A stretch of 64,000 nucleotides of DNA from Algoriphagus boritolerans DSM 17298 = JCM 18970 (GCF_900108085.1 NZ_FNVR01000001.1:372712-436711), one strand, 5' to 3'. Counted from the stretch's first letter, positions 18,791-28,106 are shown. Translations and numbers: made by a program. Notes: generated by a model not told the origin, from the letters alone.

Positions 18791-18902
18791 AACCCAGAAA
18801 AGGATAGGCATTACCATAGAATTCAAATTCCACTCAGCTATTCCAAGAACCTGATTTTGAAAAGACAGAATACACCTTGAAAGGACTTGAAAATTTAAAA
18901 TA

Positions 18903-19193
18903 CTAAAGGTTCTTACTCTTCGGATTTTGCCTTACATCAAAAAAAGCCAAGATCAGAATATAGGTTGACCTTATAGTGTAAAAGACCCTAGTTTGCCATG
19001 TAAGCTGAAATCCACGAATATCTTTCTCGGGAAATTCCATCACACCAATTTCGGGGAAGCTTTCCAAAATATCCAAGAAGTCATTGGTTATAGATTTGAA
19101 TTTTTCAACTGAACCTAAGCCCCAATTGTATTCCAAATAGTTTAAAATTCTCAAAAAATCTTTATTCGCTCGTTTGCTGACGAGGATTTTCAT
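18903..19193 (-). CDS. RelE/ParE-family toxin
   Basis: A 96-residue type II toxin. The N-terminus MKILVSKRANKDFLRILNYL is the first strand and helix of the RelE/ParE fold; the core FPEIGVMEF and GFQLTWQTRVFYTI and the closing strand ILILAFFDVRQNP match the family, whose members cleave mRNA at the ribosome or poison gyrase. Which of the two it does cannot be told from sequence. It overlaps the upstream antitoxin gene by four bases (ATGA), the usual coupling. It is flanked at a distance by direct repeats. Confidence 0.9.
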   Translation of the reverse strand: MKILVSKRANKDFLRILNYLEYNWGLGSVEKFKSITNDFLDILESFPEIGVMEFPEKDIRGFQLTWQTRVFYTIRSTYILILAFFDVRQNPKSKNL

Positions 19194-19420
19194 TTTTTTC
19201 GTTTTAAAAATTCTTCTCTTGAAATCAAAGTTGACTCATCGGCTGACTCTTCCAAAGCCAATAGAATTTCCTTTTTTTTATCTTCCGGTAATTCTTCCCA
19301 AAGTTTTCCATGGGGAGTTTCTTTTCTCAGTGAAAGGAAATCCCGAAGTGTCTCTAAAAGTTGCTCGTTGTTTATTTCTTCTACGAGCTGATGAACCGAA
19401 TCTTTAAGTGTTTCTGACAT
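19190..19420 (-). CDS. Antitoxin partner of RelE/ParE toxin
   Basis: A 76-residue, highly charged helical protein (MSETLKDSVHQLVEEIN ... DESTLISREEFLKRKK). The end resembles the toxin-wrapping tail of antitoxins in this class; no clear DNA-binding domain is recognisable, so autoregulation is uncertain. It precedes and overlaps the toxin gene by four bases. The 489-base gap upstream (19421-19909) holds the right direct repeat and no other gene. Confidence 0.85.
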   Translation of the reverse strand: MSETLKDSVHQLVEEINNEQLLETLRDFLSLRKETPHGKLWEELPEDKKKEILLALEESADESTLISREEFLKRKK

Positions 19421-19597
19421 GATTTCTTTTGCTTATCAACAACAAGATAAGGAACGTTGAATTGAAAGAGAAGATTTCGAGATCGGATTTATCTTGAGGA
19501 TTATGTCAAGAATAAGCCTGGAGGTGGAATCTTCAGCCTTAATGAAAGGTTTGAGTTTTGAAAGTTTGATACTTAAATGATTTGTTGGTATTCTAAA

Positions 19598-19685
19598 AGC
19601 CAATCATAAATTGAAAAGAATATCCGGTAGGAATTGCGAGTTCCACCAAGCGTCAATAGAAAGTTCACCCTTAAAAGACAGATTA
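19598..19685 (+). repeat. Direct repeat, right copy flanking toxin-antitoxin pair
   Basis: Diverged copy of 18702-18790: both begin AGCCAAT, carry a GGAATTG...TTCC inverted repeat, share CAATAGAAAGTTCACC and end CAGATTA. Located 178 bases upstream of the antitoxin start, in the same orientation as the left copy. Confidence 0.65.
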
Positions 19686-19909
19686 CATATAGAAGGGTTT
19701 GACTCCAAGAATTAATTGGAAAAACAAAAATCAGTAAAAGAAAAAAAGTTGATTTTTTTATGCTCAAAAAGTGTAAAATTCTTTCAAACTTTTAGGTTCT
19801 ACCAAATCCAAATCTTTCAGTCCTCAAATCTCCCAATCCGCCCAAATCTCCATTTGCCATTCCCCGCCACCCAAGGTATCTTTGCTCTCGAATCAAAAAC
19901 GCCTTAGCT

Positions 19910-20785
19910 GTGTCAAACAAAACCGTCAAAGTAGGTCTGGTACAACTCAGTTGCTCTGGGGATGTGGCCGAAAATATGGAGAAAACTATCGCAGGTGTCC
20001 GCACTGCTGCCGAGAAAGGCGCGCAAGTCGTTGTTCTGCAGGAACTTTTTAGATCGCTCTATTTTTGCGATGTGGAGGATTATGATAATTTCCTTCTCGC
20101 CGAACCAATCCCCGGCCCATCGACTGATACGCTCGGAGCCTTGGCCAAAGAACTTGGCGTGGTGATCGTAGCTTCTCTTTTTGAAAAAAGAGCAGAAGGC
20201 CTTTATCATAACACCACTGCGGTATTGGATGCAGACGGAACCTACCTGGGCAAATACCGAAAGATGCATATTCCTGACGATCCGGGCTATTTTGAGAAGT
20301 TTTACTTCACACCCGGCGACTTAGGTTACAAGGTTTTCCCTACCAAGTTCGGCAAGATCGGTGTCCTCATCTGCTGGGATCAGTGGTATCCGGAGGCGGC
20401 CAGAATTACAGCGTTGAAAGGTGCTGATTTCTTAGTCTATCCGACTGCGATCGGCTGGGCCTTGCATCAGGATGAGCAAACGAATGATGATCAATACAAT
20501 GCCTGGCAGACGATTCAGCGTTCGCATTCAGTGGCGAACGGCATTCCGGTAGTTTCTGTCAACAGAACAGGAATCGAGGGCCCGATGCAGTTTTGGGGAG
20601 GGTCTTTTGTTTCCAATGCCTTTGGAAGAGTCACCTATAAAGCGCCTCATTTGGAAGAAGAAATCCATGTGGAAGAATTGGATCTGACCGGTTCGGATCG
20701 GTACCGTACACATTGGCCTTTCTTGAGAGACAGACGGATTGACTCCTATGCTCCGATCACCAAACGCTACCTAGACGAGGAGTAG
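19910..20785 (+). CDS. aguB: N-carbamoylputrescine amidase
   Basis: A 291-residue nitrilase-superfamily enzyme that converts N-carbamoylputrescine to putrescine, CO2 and ammonia in the cytosol. The Glu-Lys-Cys catalytic triad is visible: Glu45 (VVLQELF), Lys118 (KYRKMHIPDD) and Cys155 (GVLICWDQWYPE). The start appears to be GTG at 19910, since no in-frame ATG lies nearby and the protein begins normally from there. It is followed three bases later by agmatine deiminase, so the two form an operon for agmatine-to-putrescine polyamine synthesis. Confidence 0.95.
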   Translation: MSNKTVKVGLVQLSCSGDVAENMEKTIAGVRTAAEKGAQVVVLQELFRSLYFCDVEDYDNFLLAEPIPGPSTDTLGALAKELGVVIVASLFEKRAEGLYHNTTAVLDADGTYLGKYRKMHIPDDPGYFEKFYFTPGDLGYKVFPTKFGKIGVLICWDQWYPEAARITALKGADFLVYPTAIGWALHQDEQTNDDQYNAWQTIQRSHSVANGIPVVSVNRTGIEGPMQFWGGSFVSNAFGRVTYKAPHLEEEIHVEELDLTGSDRYRTHWPFLRDRRIDSYAPITKRYLDEE

Positions 20786-20788
20786 GCC

Positions 20789-21865
20789 ATGAGAGACGTT
20801 TTTGAACTTGCCAGATCAGGGGCAGCCACTCCTGCGGAATTGGGCTATTATTTTCCTGCGGAATTTGCACCGCAGGAGTCCATGTGGCTGAGTTGGCCCC
20901 ACAAGGAAGAAAGCTGGCCAGGGAAAATTGAAAAGATTTTTGCACCCTATTCCCGGTTTGTCAAAGAAGTGGCCGCAGGTCAGAAGGTCAATATCAATGT
21001 GGCCGATGAGGAGATGAAAGGTTTTGCTGTGAAGCACCTTAAGAAAGCTGAGGTGAAGCTAAGCAATGTGAGTTTTCATTTTTTTCCAACCAATGACGCT
21101 TGGTGCCGCGATCACGGACCTGCTTTTTTGATTAATCCTGATTCTGAATATAAGAAAGCCATCGTCAAATGGGAATACAATGCCTGGGGAGAGAAATATC
21201 CCCCCCACGATCTGGACAATATGATTCCGCTTCACATTGCCACGTATTTGGGAATTCCCAGCTTTCGTCCGGGGATCGTCATGGAAGGCGGTTCGGTAGA
21301 ATTCAACGGAAAAGGAACCTTACTAACTTCTAAGGCCTGTTTGCTTAATGAAAACCGAAATCCAACCCTAAACCAAGCTCAAATCGAGACGTACCTTCGT
21401 GATTATTACGGAGTAAGGCATATTCTCTGGGTAGGGGATGGCATCGTTGGTGACGATACCGATGGACATATCGATGACATCACTCGCTTTGTGAATGAAG
21501 ATACTGTGGTGACTGTAGTGGAGGAAAATAAAGCAGACCAAAACCACAAGATCTTGGTCGAAAATCTGGCTTTATTGAAGAAAATGCGCCTTGAAAACGG
21601 CAAGCAACTGAACATCGTGGAGCTCCCAACGCCGAGTCCTGTCATCTACGAAAATCAGCGGCTACCAGCTTCTTATGCGAATTTTTACATAGCTAATGAA
21701 GTAGTAGTAGTTCCAACTTTTAGAGACAAAAACGATCAAAAGGCATTGGACATCCTGACGGAATGCTTTCCACAGCGGAAAGTGGTGGGGATTGACAGCA
21801 CGGATATCATCTGGGGATTGGGATCATTTCACTGCTTGAGTCAGCAGGAACCATTTGTGGAGTAG
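20789..21865 (+). CDS. aguA: Agmatine deiminase
   Basis: A 358-residue enzyme of the guanidine-modifying fold that hydrolyses agmatine to N-carbamoylputrescine and ammonia, feeding aguB just upstream. The catalytic Cys349 is in GSFHCLSQQEP and the His/Asp site in DDTDGHIDDI; WCRDHGPAF and VMEGGSVEFN are further active-site blocks. The start ATG at 20789 is three bases after the aguB stop. The gap after it (21866-22187) holds a heptamer-like repeat near 22039-22059 and no gene. Confidence 0.96.
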   Translation: MRDVFELARSGAATPAELGYYFPAEFAPQESMWLSWPHKEESWPGKIEKIFAPYSRFVKEVAAGQKVNINVADEEMKGFAVKHLKKAEVKLSNVSFHFFPTNDAWCRDHGPAFLINPDSEYKKAIVKWEYNAWGEKYPPHDLDNMIPLHIATYLGIPSFRPGIVMEGGSVEFNGKGTLLTSKACLLNENRNPTLNQAQIETYLRDYYGVRHILWVGDGIVGDDTDGHIDDITRFVNEDTVVTVVEENKADQNHKILVENLALLKKMRLENGKQLNIVELPTPSPVIYENQRLPASYANFYIANEVVVVPTFRDKNDQKALDILTECFPQRKVVGIDSTDIIWGLGSFHCLSQQEPFVE

Positions 21866-22187
21866 GCAGTTCACCGTGTTCAGTTCAAGTACCAAGGTTT
21901 AGAAGCAAAAATCAGAGTAGTAAAATACAGTAAAAACAGGTCACCTGTAGTTGCTTAATAGGAAATAAGAAAAACAAATTATGTGTATCCGCACTGATGC
22001 ACGTGAACTAGATTTAGGGTATTTTGTATCCGGATATACGTCCACAGACGACTGTCAACAGCACATTCAATTGGAACTCAATCTTGCCCTAATTTGGGTA
22101 CGTGCAGCTAACCGAATCCACATAAAACAAATTAAAAGACTGAATGTAGGGAAAGAAATTTTAAAATTAGGGGATAGAAAACAAATA

Positions 22188-22208
22188 AGGCAGCCTTCTG
22201 GGCTGCCT
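22188..22208 (-). terminator. Terminator of hsp20
   Basis: Hairpin AGGCAGCC / GGCTGCCT with a five-base loop, five bases past the hsp20 stop on the minus strand, followed there by a TTATTTG-type T-rich run. Confidence 0.75.
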
Positions 22209-22213
22209 CAACT

Positions 22214-22654
22214 TTAAGAAATCGCAATGGATTTAACGGGTTTCCTTTTGGCTTCTTCCTTTTTTGGAATTTCCAGCCTCAGTATTCCGTCCCTGTAACT
22301 GGCTTTGATCTGGTCAGCTTCCACAGTATTGGGAAGATAGAAAGATCTCTTAAAGGATTGATAGCTGAATTCTCTTCTGGTAAACGAAGTGTTTTCATCC
22401 GTATTCTCGAAAGAGTTTTCAGACTGGATAATTAAAGTATCGTTATCCAATTCCACATGAAAATCTTCCTTTTTCATCCCTGGTGCTGCCATTTCTACCA
22501 TAAAGGCTTCATTGTTTTCCATAATATTAACCTTTGGTAGCGTGTTGCCTTGAGTTGCCCAGTTATCCCATCCAAAGAGGTCTCTCCAGACGGTATCATC
22601 GAAAAAGGATGGGGTAGAAGGCGAGATTCCGTTTCTTTTAATTAGGTTAGTCAT
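22214..22654 (-). CDS. Hsp20/alpha-crystallin small heat-shock protein
   Basis: About 146 residues from the ATG at 22654 (MTNLIKRN); an in-frame TTG nine bases upstream is a less likely start. The alpha-crystallin domain spans residues 40-130 with PKVNIMENNEAFMVEMAAPG, the family block SYRDGILRLEIPKK, and a C-terminal tail. It acts as an ATP-independent holdase for unfolding proteins in the cytosol. It stands alone with its own terminator. No heat-shock operator was recognised in its upstream region. Confidence 0.95.
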   Translation of the reverse strand: MTNLIKRNGISPSTPSFFDDTVWRDLFGWDNWATQGNTLPKVNIMENNEAFMVEMAAPGMKKEDFHVELDNDTLIIQSENSFENTDENTSFTRREFSYQSFKRSFYLPNTVEADQIKASYRDGILRLEIPKKEEAKRKPVKSIAIS

Positions 22655-22942
22655 GGCTTTCAAATTTTAATTGTTGAACATTTAAACTTTTACAATCAAT
22701 CTGAACTTGGCATGCGCAAGCATAAATCAATAATTTCAAGAAACTAGCTTTTGAATTGCAATTCAAGGGTTAGATTACAAGTTAAATGCCAAGCCTATTT
22801 TGGGAAATTTTGACAGATTTTTACTGAAAAAATGACAAGGAACTGACAGGATTTCTTGCATAACTAAGTTATATTTAGCCATTAGATTTGCCAATCCTGA
22901 ACTCTTGATTCCTGTTAGTAATCAGTTTTTTAACTTTCATGT

Positions 22943-23034
22943 GTGTTTATAACTTGAAGTTTATTGGTCACATGGAATCTCGCAAGGTTTACAATCATTC
23001 CAGTGTGTGACTTTTTAATCATGCTCGATTTCAT
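22943..23034 (-). repeat. Structured interspersed repeat, unit R3 (type A)
   Basis: On the minus strand: ATGAAATCGAGCATG, a weak apical hairpin (TGATT/AGTCA), CCTTGCGAGATTCC, and the tail TTATAAACACACATG. The outer arms again pair with the two-base bulge. It lacks the extra TCCCGAT hairpin. It lies in the 477-base gap between hsp20 and the bestrophin gene; no gene is seen there. Confidence 0.75.
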
Positions 23035-23131
23035 ATAGCTTGGAATAGAGGACCGTTTAAAACTAGCCTAAAGACAGATTGGATAACTCTATCCTTCACA
23101 AAAATCATCCATTGAATTTCTATAATCCTGT

Positions 23132-24118
23132 TTACATCAAAAACCCGTTTTCAACAGGATAAGGCGCCGGAATTTCTTTTTCCTCCAGCATTTCGAGCAA
23201 ATCAATTTCTATCACCCGTGCAATAGAAGAAATCGGCACATCGTTGTAGGCACCTTCAAATGGATTTTCGGAATAGTCTCCAATTCGGTCTACCAAAAAG
23301 AAAATCCAAATAATTATCGTGGAGAAAGGCACGGTTAGCCAATAATGCAGTTTGGTGGATTGTTCGAAAATGTCGAGTAAACCAAAAGGGATCAACGCGC
23401 AAAAAATGTAATTGATAAATAAACCTGTAGAGGCATATTGTCTTGGGAAAGGGAAATTTTTGATTCGTTCGGACATGCCCTGACTGTCCATCAGTTTGGA
23501 GAGCAGCTGCTGAAGGTAGACATGCTTGTATTCGGTGATTCCCCCACTTTCCTCCAGTTTTTTCAATTCCAAACTTTGTGTTTTGAGTAGATGGAAGGGC
23601 ATATTTGTGAAAGATTTTAGTTTGTTGATTTCCGGGGTGGAAAGGTATTTTTCAAGTTCGGCTTCCGGGCCTCTCATGCCTTCTTGCTGAAAATATGGGG
23701 TGAAGATTAAGTTTTCGATTTTGGCATTGTGTTCCCATGTTTTACCTTTTCGCATGGCATGTTTTAAGGCAATAATCCAAGCTAAATGTCGGTGGACAAA
23801 CTTCTTTTTCCACTCAAAAGCCACCGCAGGGGAGGAGAGACTCATGATGCCTATGGCGATCGACCTGCTGTCATTGACGATGGCACCCCAGATTTTTCGG
23901 GCTTCCCAAGCCCGGTCGTAGGAACTGTTGTTTTTGAAACCCAGGTAAAATGCCACTGCGATACCGATTACCGATATCGGTTGCCAAGGAAGCGAAAAGG
24001 GAATTCTTGTGATTTCGTAGCACACGATTACTGCAGCTGAGTAAAACAGTGCGTTGATCAATGGTTTTTTGGACCAGCGGATCGTGCTCCAAATGTGGTA
24101 ATGCCTTTTGACGTACAT
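23132..24118 (-). CDS. Bestrophin-family anion channel
   Basis: A 328-residue membrane protein of the bestrophin (UPF0187) family, which form pentameric ion channels in the inner membrane. Family features include the N-terminal HIWSTIRWSKKPL, the neck-proximal GIAVAFYLGFKNNSSYDRAWEARKIWG block and the late PFSTIIIWIFFLVDRIGDYSENPFEG-like region. Four membrane helices are expected (about 22-42, 47-65, 225-245, 255-275). Ion selectivity of bacterial members differs between species and cannot be read here. It starts 100 bases downstream of the broken DedA gene, same strand. Confidence 0.9.
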   Translation of the reverse strand: MYVKRHYHIWSTIRWSKKPLINALFYSAAVIVCYEITRIPFSLPWQPISVIGIAVAFYLGFKNNSSYDRAWEARKIWGAIVNDSRSIAIGIMSLSSPAVAFEWKKKFVHRHLAWIIALKHAMRKGKTWEHNAKIENLIFTPYFQQEGMRGPEAELEKYLSTPEINKLKSFTNMPFHLLKTQSLELKKLEESGGITEYKHVYLQQLLSKLMDSQGMSERIKNFPFPRQYASTGLFINYIFCALIPFGLLDIFEQSTKLHYWLTVPFSTIIIWIFFLVDRIGDYSENPFEGAYNDVPISSIARVIEIDLLEMLEEKEIPAPYPVENGFLM

Positions 24119-24217
24119 GAGTGGTGGTTTTGGGTCAGAATATCAAAAAGTTCTTCTGATTATCCAATTCAGATAGATGAAAATGTTTTTGCATCTCCTC
24201 ACTTCACCCCTTCTGCC

Positions 24218-24850
24218 TTATCCGCCGGTCCCACGCTTGATTTTTAAGTATTGTCTGATCAGGGGAATGGAGGTAATGACGATCAGACTCACTATGATCC
24301 ACTCCAGGTAATGGATGAGTTCGGGGAAGATGATTTTCAGAAAATATCCGGCCAGCACCAAACTTGAGGTCCAGACCAATGCACCGATCAGGTTGTAGAC
24401 CATGAAATTCCGAAAATTGGATTTGATCAATCCCAGGCAAAGCGGTAGAAAGGTTCGGATGATCGGAATGAATCGTCCTATGATAATAGCACCATGCTGC
24501 CGCTTTTCGAAGTAAGAGGCCGCGACATTCAGGTAGCTTGACTTGAAAAAGAGAGAGTCCGGTCGCGTCAGCAGCCATTTTCCGAGTTTTAGCCCTATGA
24601 AATAAGAGACGATATATCCCAAAAAGGCTGCTGCGGCAATGTAAAATACCAAGGCATAAATGGAGACTTCCAAAATTGGCAGCCCGCATAGCATGCCTGC
24701 CAAAAACAATAGTGAATCTCCGGGTAGAAAAAAACCAAAGAAAAGCCCGTTTTAAGTAAATATGATCGCTAATAAAAGCAGGAGTCCACCCCGCCGAATG
24801 ATCAGTTCCGGACTCAGAAGTTCTAAAATAGAATTGATAAATTCATACAT
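24218..24850 (-). pseudogene. DedA-family membrane protein with in-frame nonsense codon
   Basis: From the ATG at 24850 the frame reads MYEFINSILELLSPELIIRR ... LLLLLAIIFT, then TAA at 24752-24754, then continues in the same frame as NGLFFGFFLPGDSLLF and the rest of a DedA protein (GRFIPIIRTFLPLCLG is the family's conserved Arg/Gly/Pro block). In DedA proteins the position after IIFT is a Glu (ETGLFFGFFLPGD), so a single GAA-to-TAA change explains the stop. The 163-residue downstream frame has no ATG where needed. DedA proteins act in undecaprenyl-phosphate recycling or proton balance. A sequencing error is the main alternative. Confidence 0.75.
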
Positions 24851-24873
24851 CTGAATTTTGGATTTATAGGTAG

Positions 24874-26304
24874 TTAATTTTTTACTGATTGGGGCAATTC
24901 CTGTACGACAACGACTTCGGATTCGATCAGTTCGAGATTTTCCTCAGGTGGCAATCCAAACTCACCTTCCCATTTTGCAATCACACAGGTAGCCAGGCAG
25001 TTACCGATTACGTTGACAGATGTCCTTGCCATATCCATAAGTTCATCGATCGCCAAAATCAGGAAAATGGGTGCCATGGGCAGGTTGAAGCTTGCGGCAG
25101 TTCCCATCAGGATAATCAGGGAAGCTCTTGGGATTCCTGCCACCCCTTTGCTCGTCAGCATGAGGGTCAGCACCATGAGAAGTTGATCCGCAATACTCAG
25201 TTGGATCCCTGCTGCTTGGGCGACGAAAATAGAAGCCAAAGCGAGGTAAAGGGTGGTGCCGTCCAAATTGAAGCTGTAGCCTGTGGGTATGACAAATGCT
25301 ACGATTTTGCGTGGAACTCCAAACTTCTCCATAGCCTCCATTGCTTTCGGAAGGGCTGCCTCTGAGCTCGTGGTGGCAAAGGCAATAGAGACAGGTTCGG
25401 AGATGGCTTTCAAAAATTTGATTACCGGTATCTTTAGCAGCAGCGCGATAGGCAGTAATACCAAGACTAAAAATGCTAAAAGGGCGACGTACAAGGTGAC
25501 GAGCAAATGGAAGAGGTTGACCAAGATTCCCAGGCCCATTTCACCTACTGTGTAAGCGATTGCTGCGCCGACTCCGAAAGGAGCAAAATACATGATGATC
25601 CGCGTGAAATTGAACATCACTTCGGACAGACTCTCCGTGAAGGATAGCATGACTTGCTTCTTTTTTCCATCCTTTACCAGCGCCAATCCGATCCCGAAAA
25701 GGATACTAAAAATGACGATTTGAAGAATTTCCCCTTCTACAACCGATTTGGCAATATTCTCCGGAAAAATATGGAGGATCACTTCCTGCCAGGTTCGAGC
25801 TGTGCCCTGCAGCGGGACTTCACCCACGGGCAGTTCGATACCGACACCAGCTTGAGAAATGTTGATGGCCAACAGACCGATCAACAGGGCCAAAGTGGTT
25901 ACAACTTCAAAGTACAAAAGCGATTTCCAGCCCATTCTTCCTACTTGCTTTAGGTTGGAATGGCCGGCAATGCCTACCACGAGCGTCCCAAAAAGCAGGG
26001 GGGCGATCACAGTTTTGATTAGCTTGAGAAAAAGCTGACTGACCACTTTCAGGTTCATCGCTACCTCGGGGAAATCTGTTCCGATTGCCGTTCCGATGAG
26101 CATACTGCCAAATATCCAGGTGGTAAGCGAGCTTTTTTTGAGACAATAACCCACCACGGCTACCAAACCGATCCACCTACTGATCAGCATCAGCGAGTCG
26201 CCTACAGTGCCCGGAAATAGGAGGTTGATTACGATGAAAATGGCCGCTTGAGAAGCCGATACGGCTAGAAGGATCAAGACTCCGCTTGATTTAGGAAGTG
26301 ACAT
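24874..26304 (-). CDS. Dicarboxylate/amino acid:cation symporter
   Basis: A 476-residue transporter of the DAACS (GltP/DctA) family that imports glutamate, aspartate or C4-dicarboxylates with H+ or Na+. Hallmarks: AFATTSSEAALPKAM (serine-rich re-entrant loop), VIPTGYSFNLDGTTLYL, LTSKGVAGIPRAS and NVIGNCLATCVIAKWEGE. Eight helices plus two hairpins are expected; two extra hydrophobic segments occur at the N-terminus (about 8-60). Located upstream, on the same strand, of the DedA pseudogene by 23 bases. Confidence 0.93.
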   Translation of the reverse strand: MSLPKSSGVLILLAVSASQAAIFIVINLLFPGTVGDSLMLISRWIGLVAVVGYCLKKSSLTTWIFGSMLIGTAIGTDFPEVAMNLKVVSQLFLKLIKTVIAPLLFGTLVVGIAGHSNLKQVGRMGWKSLLYFEVVTTLALLIGLLAINISQAGVGIELPVGEVPLQGTARTWQEVILHIFPENIAKSVVEGEILQIVIFSILFGIGLALVKDGKKKQVMLSFTESLSEVMFNFTRIIMYFAPFGVGAAIAYTVGEMGLGILVNLFHLLVTLYVALLAFLVLVLLPIALLLKIPVIKFLKAISEPVSIAFATTSSEAALPKAMEAMEKFGVPRKIVAFVIPTGYSFNLDGTTLYLALASIFVAQAAGIQLSIADQLLMVLTLMLTSKGVAGIPRASLIILMGTAASFNLPMAPIFLILAIDELMDMARTSVNVIGNCLATCVIAKWEGEFGLPPEENLELIESEVVVVQELPQSVKN

Positions 26305-26488
26305 AGAAAGAAGGATTGGGAAATACTGAATTGACTTGCTGGCATGACAGGCATATCAGCATGCAGTCCTGGTGGGATATTCCGGAAACTGAATTCTGAT
26401 AAGAATGCCTTACCTTAAAAGCAAAGGATTTAAAACCTTTTGATCATTAGGAGATTACCTAATTTGGAAAAGCGAAAGATCCCCTGGG

Positions 26489-26866
26489 CTAGGTGAAATA
26501 GTGGTGCGGAAAAGCAATGCGAAACGCGGGTAAACCTGTCTCGATGGTTAGAGCTGATTTTAGGTAGCAGCGTCCCAAAAATTGGCATTTGGCTGATAGG
26601 CCTGTAAGATTGGCAAGAAGAACCTTTGCCGAACCAACCTTCTGAAGGGAGTGAAAAGCAGGTCTTTCAGGAATAAAGCAGTTGGATAAAGGTTCGCCGA
26701 CTTCTCCATTGAAATGGTGCTGAACAAAAAAATCTGATTTTGAAATCAGTCCGTTTTCGGGGGAATTTTGATTCCACTGGTCAGGGATGTGATCTGCTCC
26801 GAAGACCAAGGATCCGACTAGACCGAGAAATAAGAATAATGTCCCCCAAACCCGCATTAACAGCAT
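26489..26866 (-). CDS. Exported protein of unknown function, 125 residues
   Basis: The N-terminus MLLMRVWGTLFLFLGLVGSLVFGA looks like a signal peptide; the mature part contains DFFVQHHFNGEVGEPLSNCF and ends with FPHHYFT. It has no recognised domain. The QHHFNGEVGE-type run looks like conserved coding sequence rather than chance. The neighbouring gap 26305-26488 and 26867-27064 contain no other gene. Confidence 0.5.
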   Translation of the reverse strand: MLLMRVWGTLFLFLGLVGSLVFGADHIPDQWNQNSPENGLISKSDFFVQHHFNGEVGEPLSNCFIPERPAFHSLQKVGSAKVLLANLTGLSAKCQFLGRCYLKSALTIETGLPAFRIAFPHHYFT

Positions 26867-27064
26867 TTTGGAATAAAGCTAGCTGAAAAAAAAGGATAAA
26901 ATTCTAAATGAGTTCAATTATTTTTTTGCCTGTCCGTAGTCAGTGACCGCTGTGATGTAGCTAGAATTTGGGTAATAGCCAAAAACATCTTTTATTAATC
27001 CGGATTGATCCATGGGGTGTAAAAGGATAACCTGTAACTTGGATAAGTCCTTCCTGTCATTTAT

Positions 27065-27745
27065 ATGGCCAATATCCTGAAGTCTTCCCGTTACTTTCCC
27101 TTACAAGTCACCATCGATGATCGTGAGCCAGTTGCTTTAGAACAGGAGTTTCGGAAATTGGGAAATATGATCATTCACCGGCGGAGATTGGCAGTTGGGG
27201 ATTATCTTTTGGACAGGGATTTTTTGGTTGAGCGAAAGTCCATTCCTGATTTTTGTCTTTCGATAAAAGATGGTCGATTGTTTACCCAAGCCGGAAAACT
27301 GGTAAACAGCCGTATTCCTGCCTGTATTGTTTTGGAAGGTAAAAACAGGGAATTCAGGAAGACTGATTTTTCTCCAAAGGCAATTCAGGGGATACTGCTT
27401 TCCATTTCTATGGCTTTCAGACTTCCGATTTTGCGGACCAAAAACACGCATGAATCCGTTGAAGTCATGCTTCAGGGCTTTAAGCAACTTACCCGGGATA
27501 AATTGGAGGAACAACGCTTTTACCCCAGAACTTTTCATTCAAAACCGAAAAAAGATCCTCTTTTGGCTCAAAAGCTTCACATTCTTGAAGGGTTTCCGGG
27601 AATTGGTGTGGATAAGGCAGAAAGGCTGTTGATGAAATTTGGAAGTCTTCAGGCGGTCTTCAATGCCGAAATAGAGGACCTACTGCTTGTGCCGGGAATC
27701 GGTAAAAGGACTGTGGAAGGGATGCTTGAGATTTTGAAAAAATAA
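27065..27745 (+). CDS. XPF/ERCC4-type structure-specific nuclease with HhH domain
   Basis: A 226-residue protein combining an ERCC4 nuclease domain (residues about 13-140) with tandem helix-hairpin-helix motifs (about 172-225; FPGIGVDKAERLL and VPGIGKRTVEGML). The active-site pieces IDDRE (18-21), VGDY (44-47) and VERKSIPDF (ERK at 56-58) match the XPF/Mus81/Hef catalytic signature. In eukaryotes and archaea such enzymes cut branched DNA; bacterial members are uncommon and poorly studied. It stands alone, divergent from the unknown exported protein. A role in repair or recombination is inferred. Confidence 0.85.
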   Translation: MANILKSSRYFPLQVTIDDREPVALEQEFRKLGNMIIHRRRLAVGDYLLDRDFLVERKSIPDFCLSIKDGRLFTQAGKLVNSRIPACIVLEGKNREFRKTDFSPKAIQGILLSISMAFRLPILRTKNTHESVEVMLQGFKQLTRDKLEEQRFYPRTFHSKPKKDPLLAQKLHILEGFPGIGVDKAERLLMKFGSLQAVFNAEIEDLLLVPGIGKRTVEGMLEILKK

Positions 27746-27857
27746 GTGGCTGCGAGCAATATCAAGGCTGAAATTATTGATCCTGTGAGTGTCTCACTGC
27801 TCTTCAGGTTTAGAAATTCTTGAATAAGTGAGTTTCTGCCTTCACTTTCAGATTCTT

Positions 27858-28052
27858 CTAATCGCGATTCCTATAGATCTTTAGATTTTTGGTGTATCGC
27901 CCTGAGGCAATAAGTTCCGGTTTTCCGTCTCCATCTAGATCGGCCGCTTGCAGATCCTCAAAGGCCATCCCGTATTTGTCTATCCGGATTTCTTCAAACT
28001 CGGAAAATGAATCGGTTTTCGGGATTAATAACTTGATCCCGAACTCTCCCCC
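27858..28052 (-). pseudogene. C-terminal remnant of an FG-GAP/VCBS repeat protein
   Basis: The minus strand encodes GIKLLIPKTDSFSEF, then DLQAADLDGDGKPELIASGR and a TAG stop after YRNRD. DLDGDGKPELIASGR is the calcium-binding FG-GAP/VCBS repeat signature of exported beta-propeller proteins. The frame is closed by stops just upstream (28053), so only the last about 65 residues remain. The rest of the gene is missing, consistent with rearrangement near the repeat/IS zone that follows. Confidence 0.6.
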
Positions 28053-28090
28053 TCATTTTCCGATGAGTTCAATTTATTTTTGCCCGGATG

Positions 28091-28106
28091 CGAACAAAAA
28101 TGTTCG
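28091..28106. promoter_or_regulatory. Inverted-repeat operator upstream of broken ABC permease
   Basis: Perfect palindrome CGAACA-AAAA-TGTTCG. The identical 16-base sequence occurs at 33173-33188 before the intact FtsX-type permease. Both copies are followed 75-77 bases later by TGGCATAAAAGT (28166 and 33250), which resembles the -24 half of a sigma-54 promoter though the -12 half is poor. A shared activator or repressor binding site is inferred. Confidence 0.6.
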
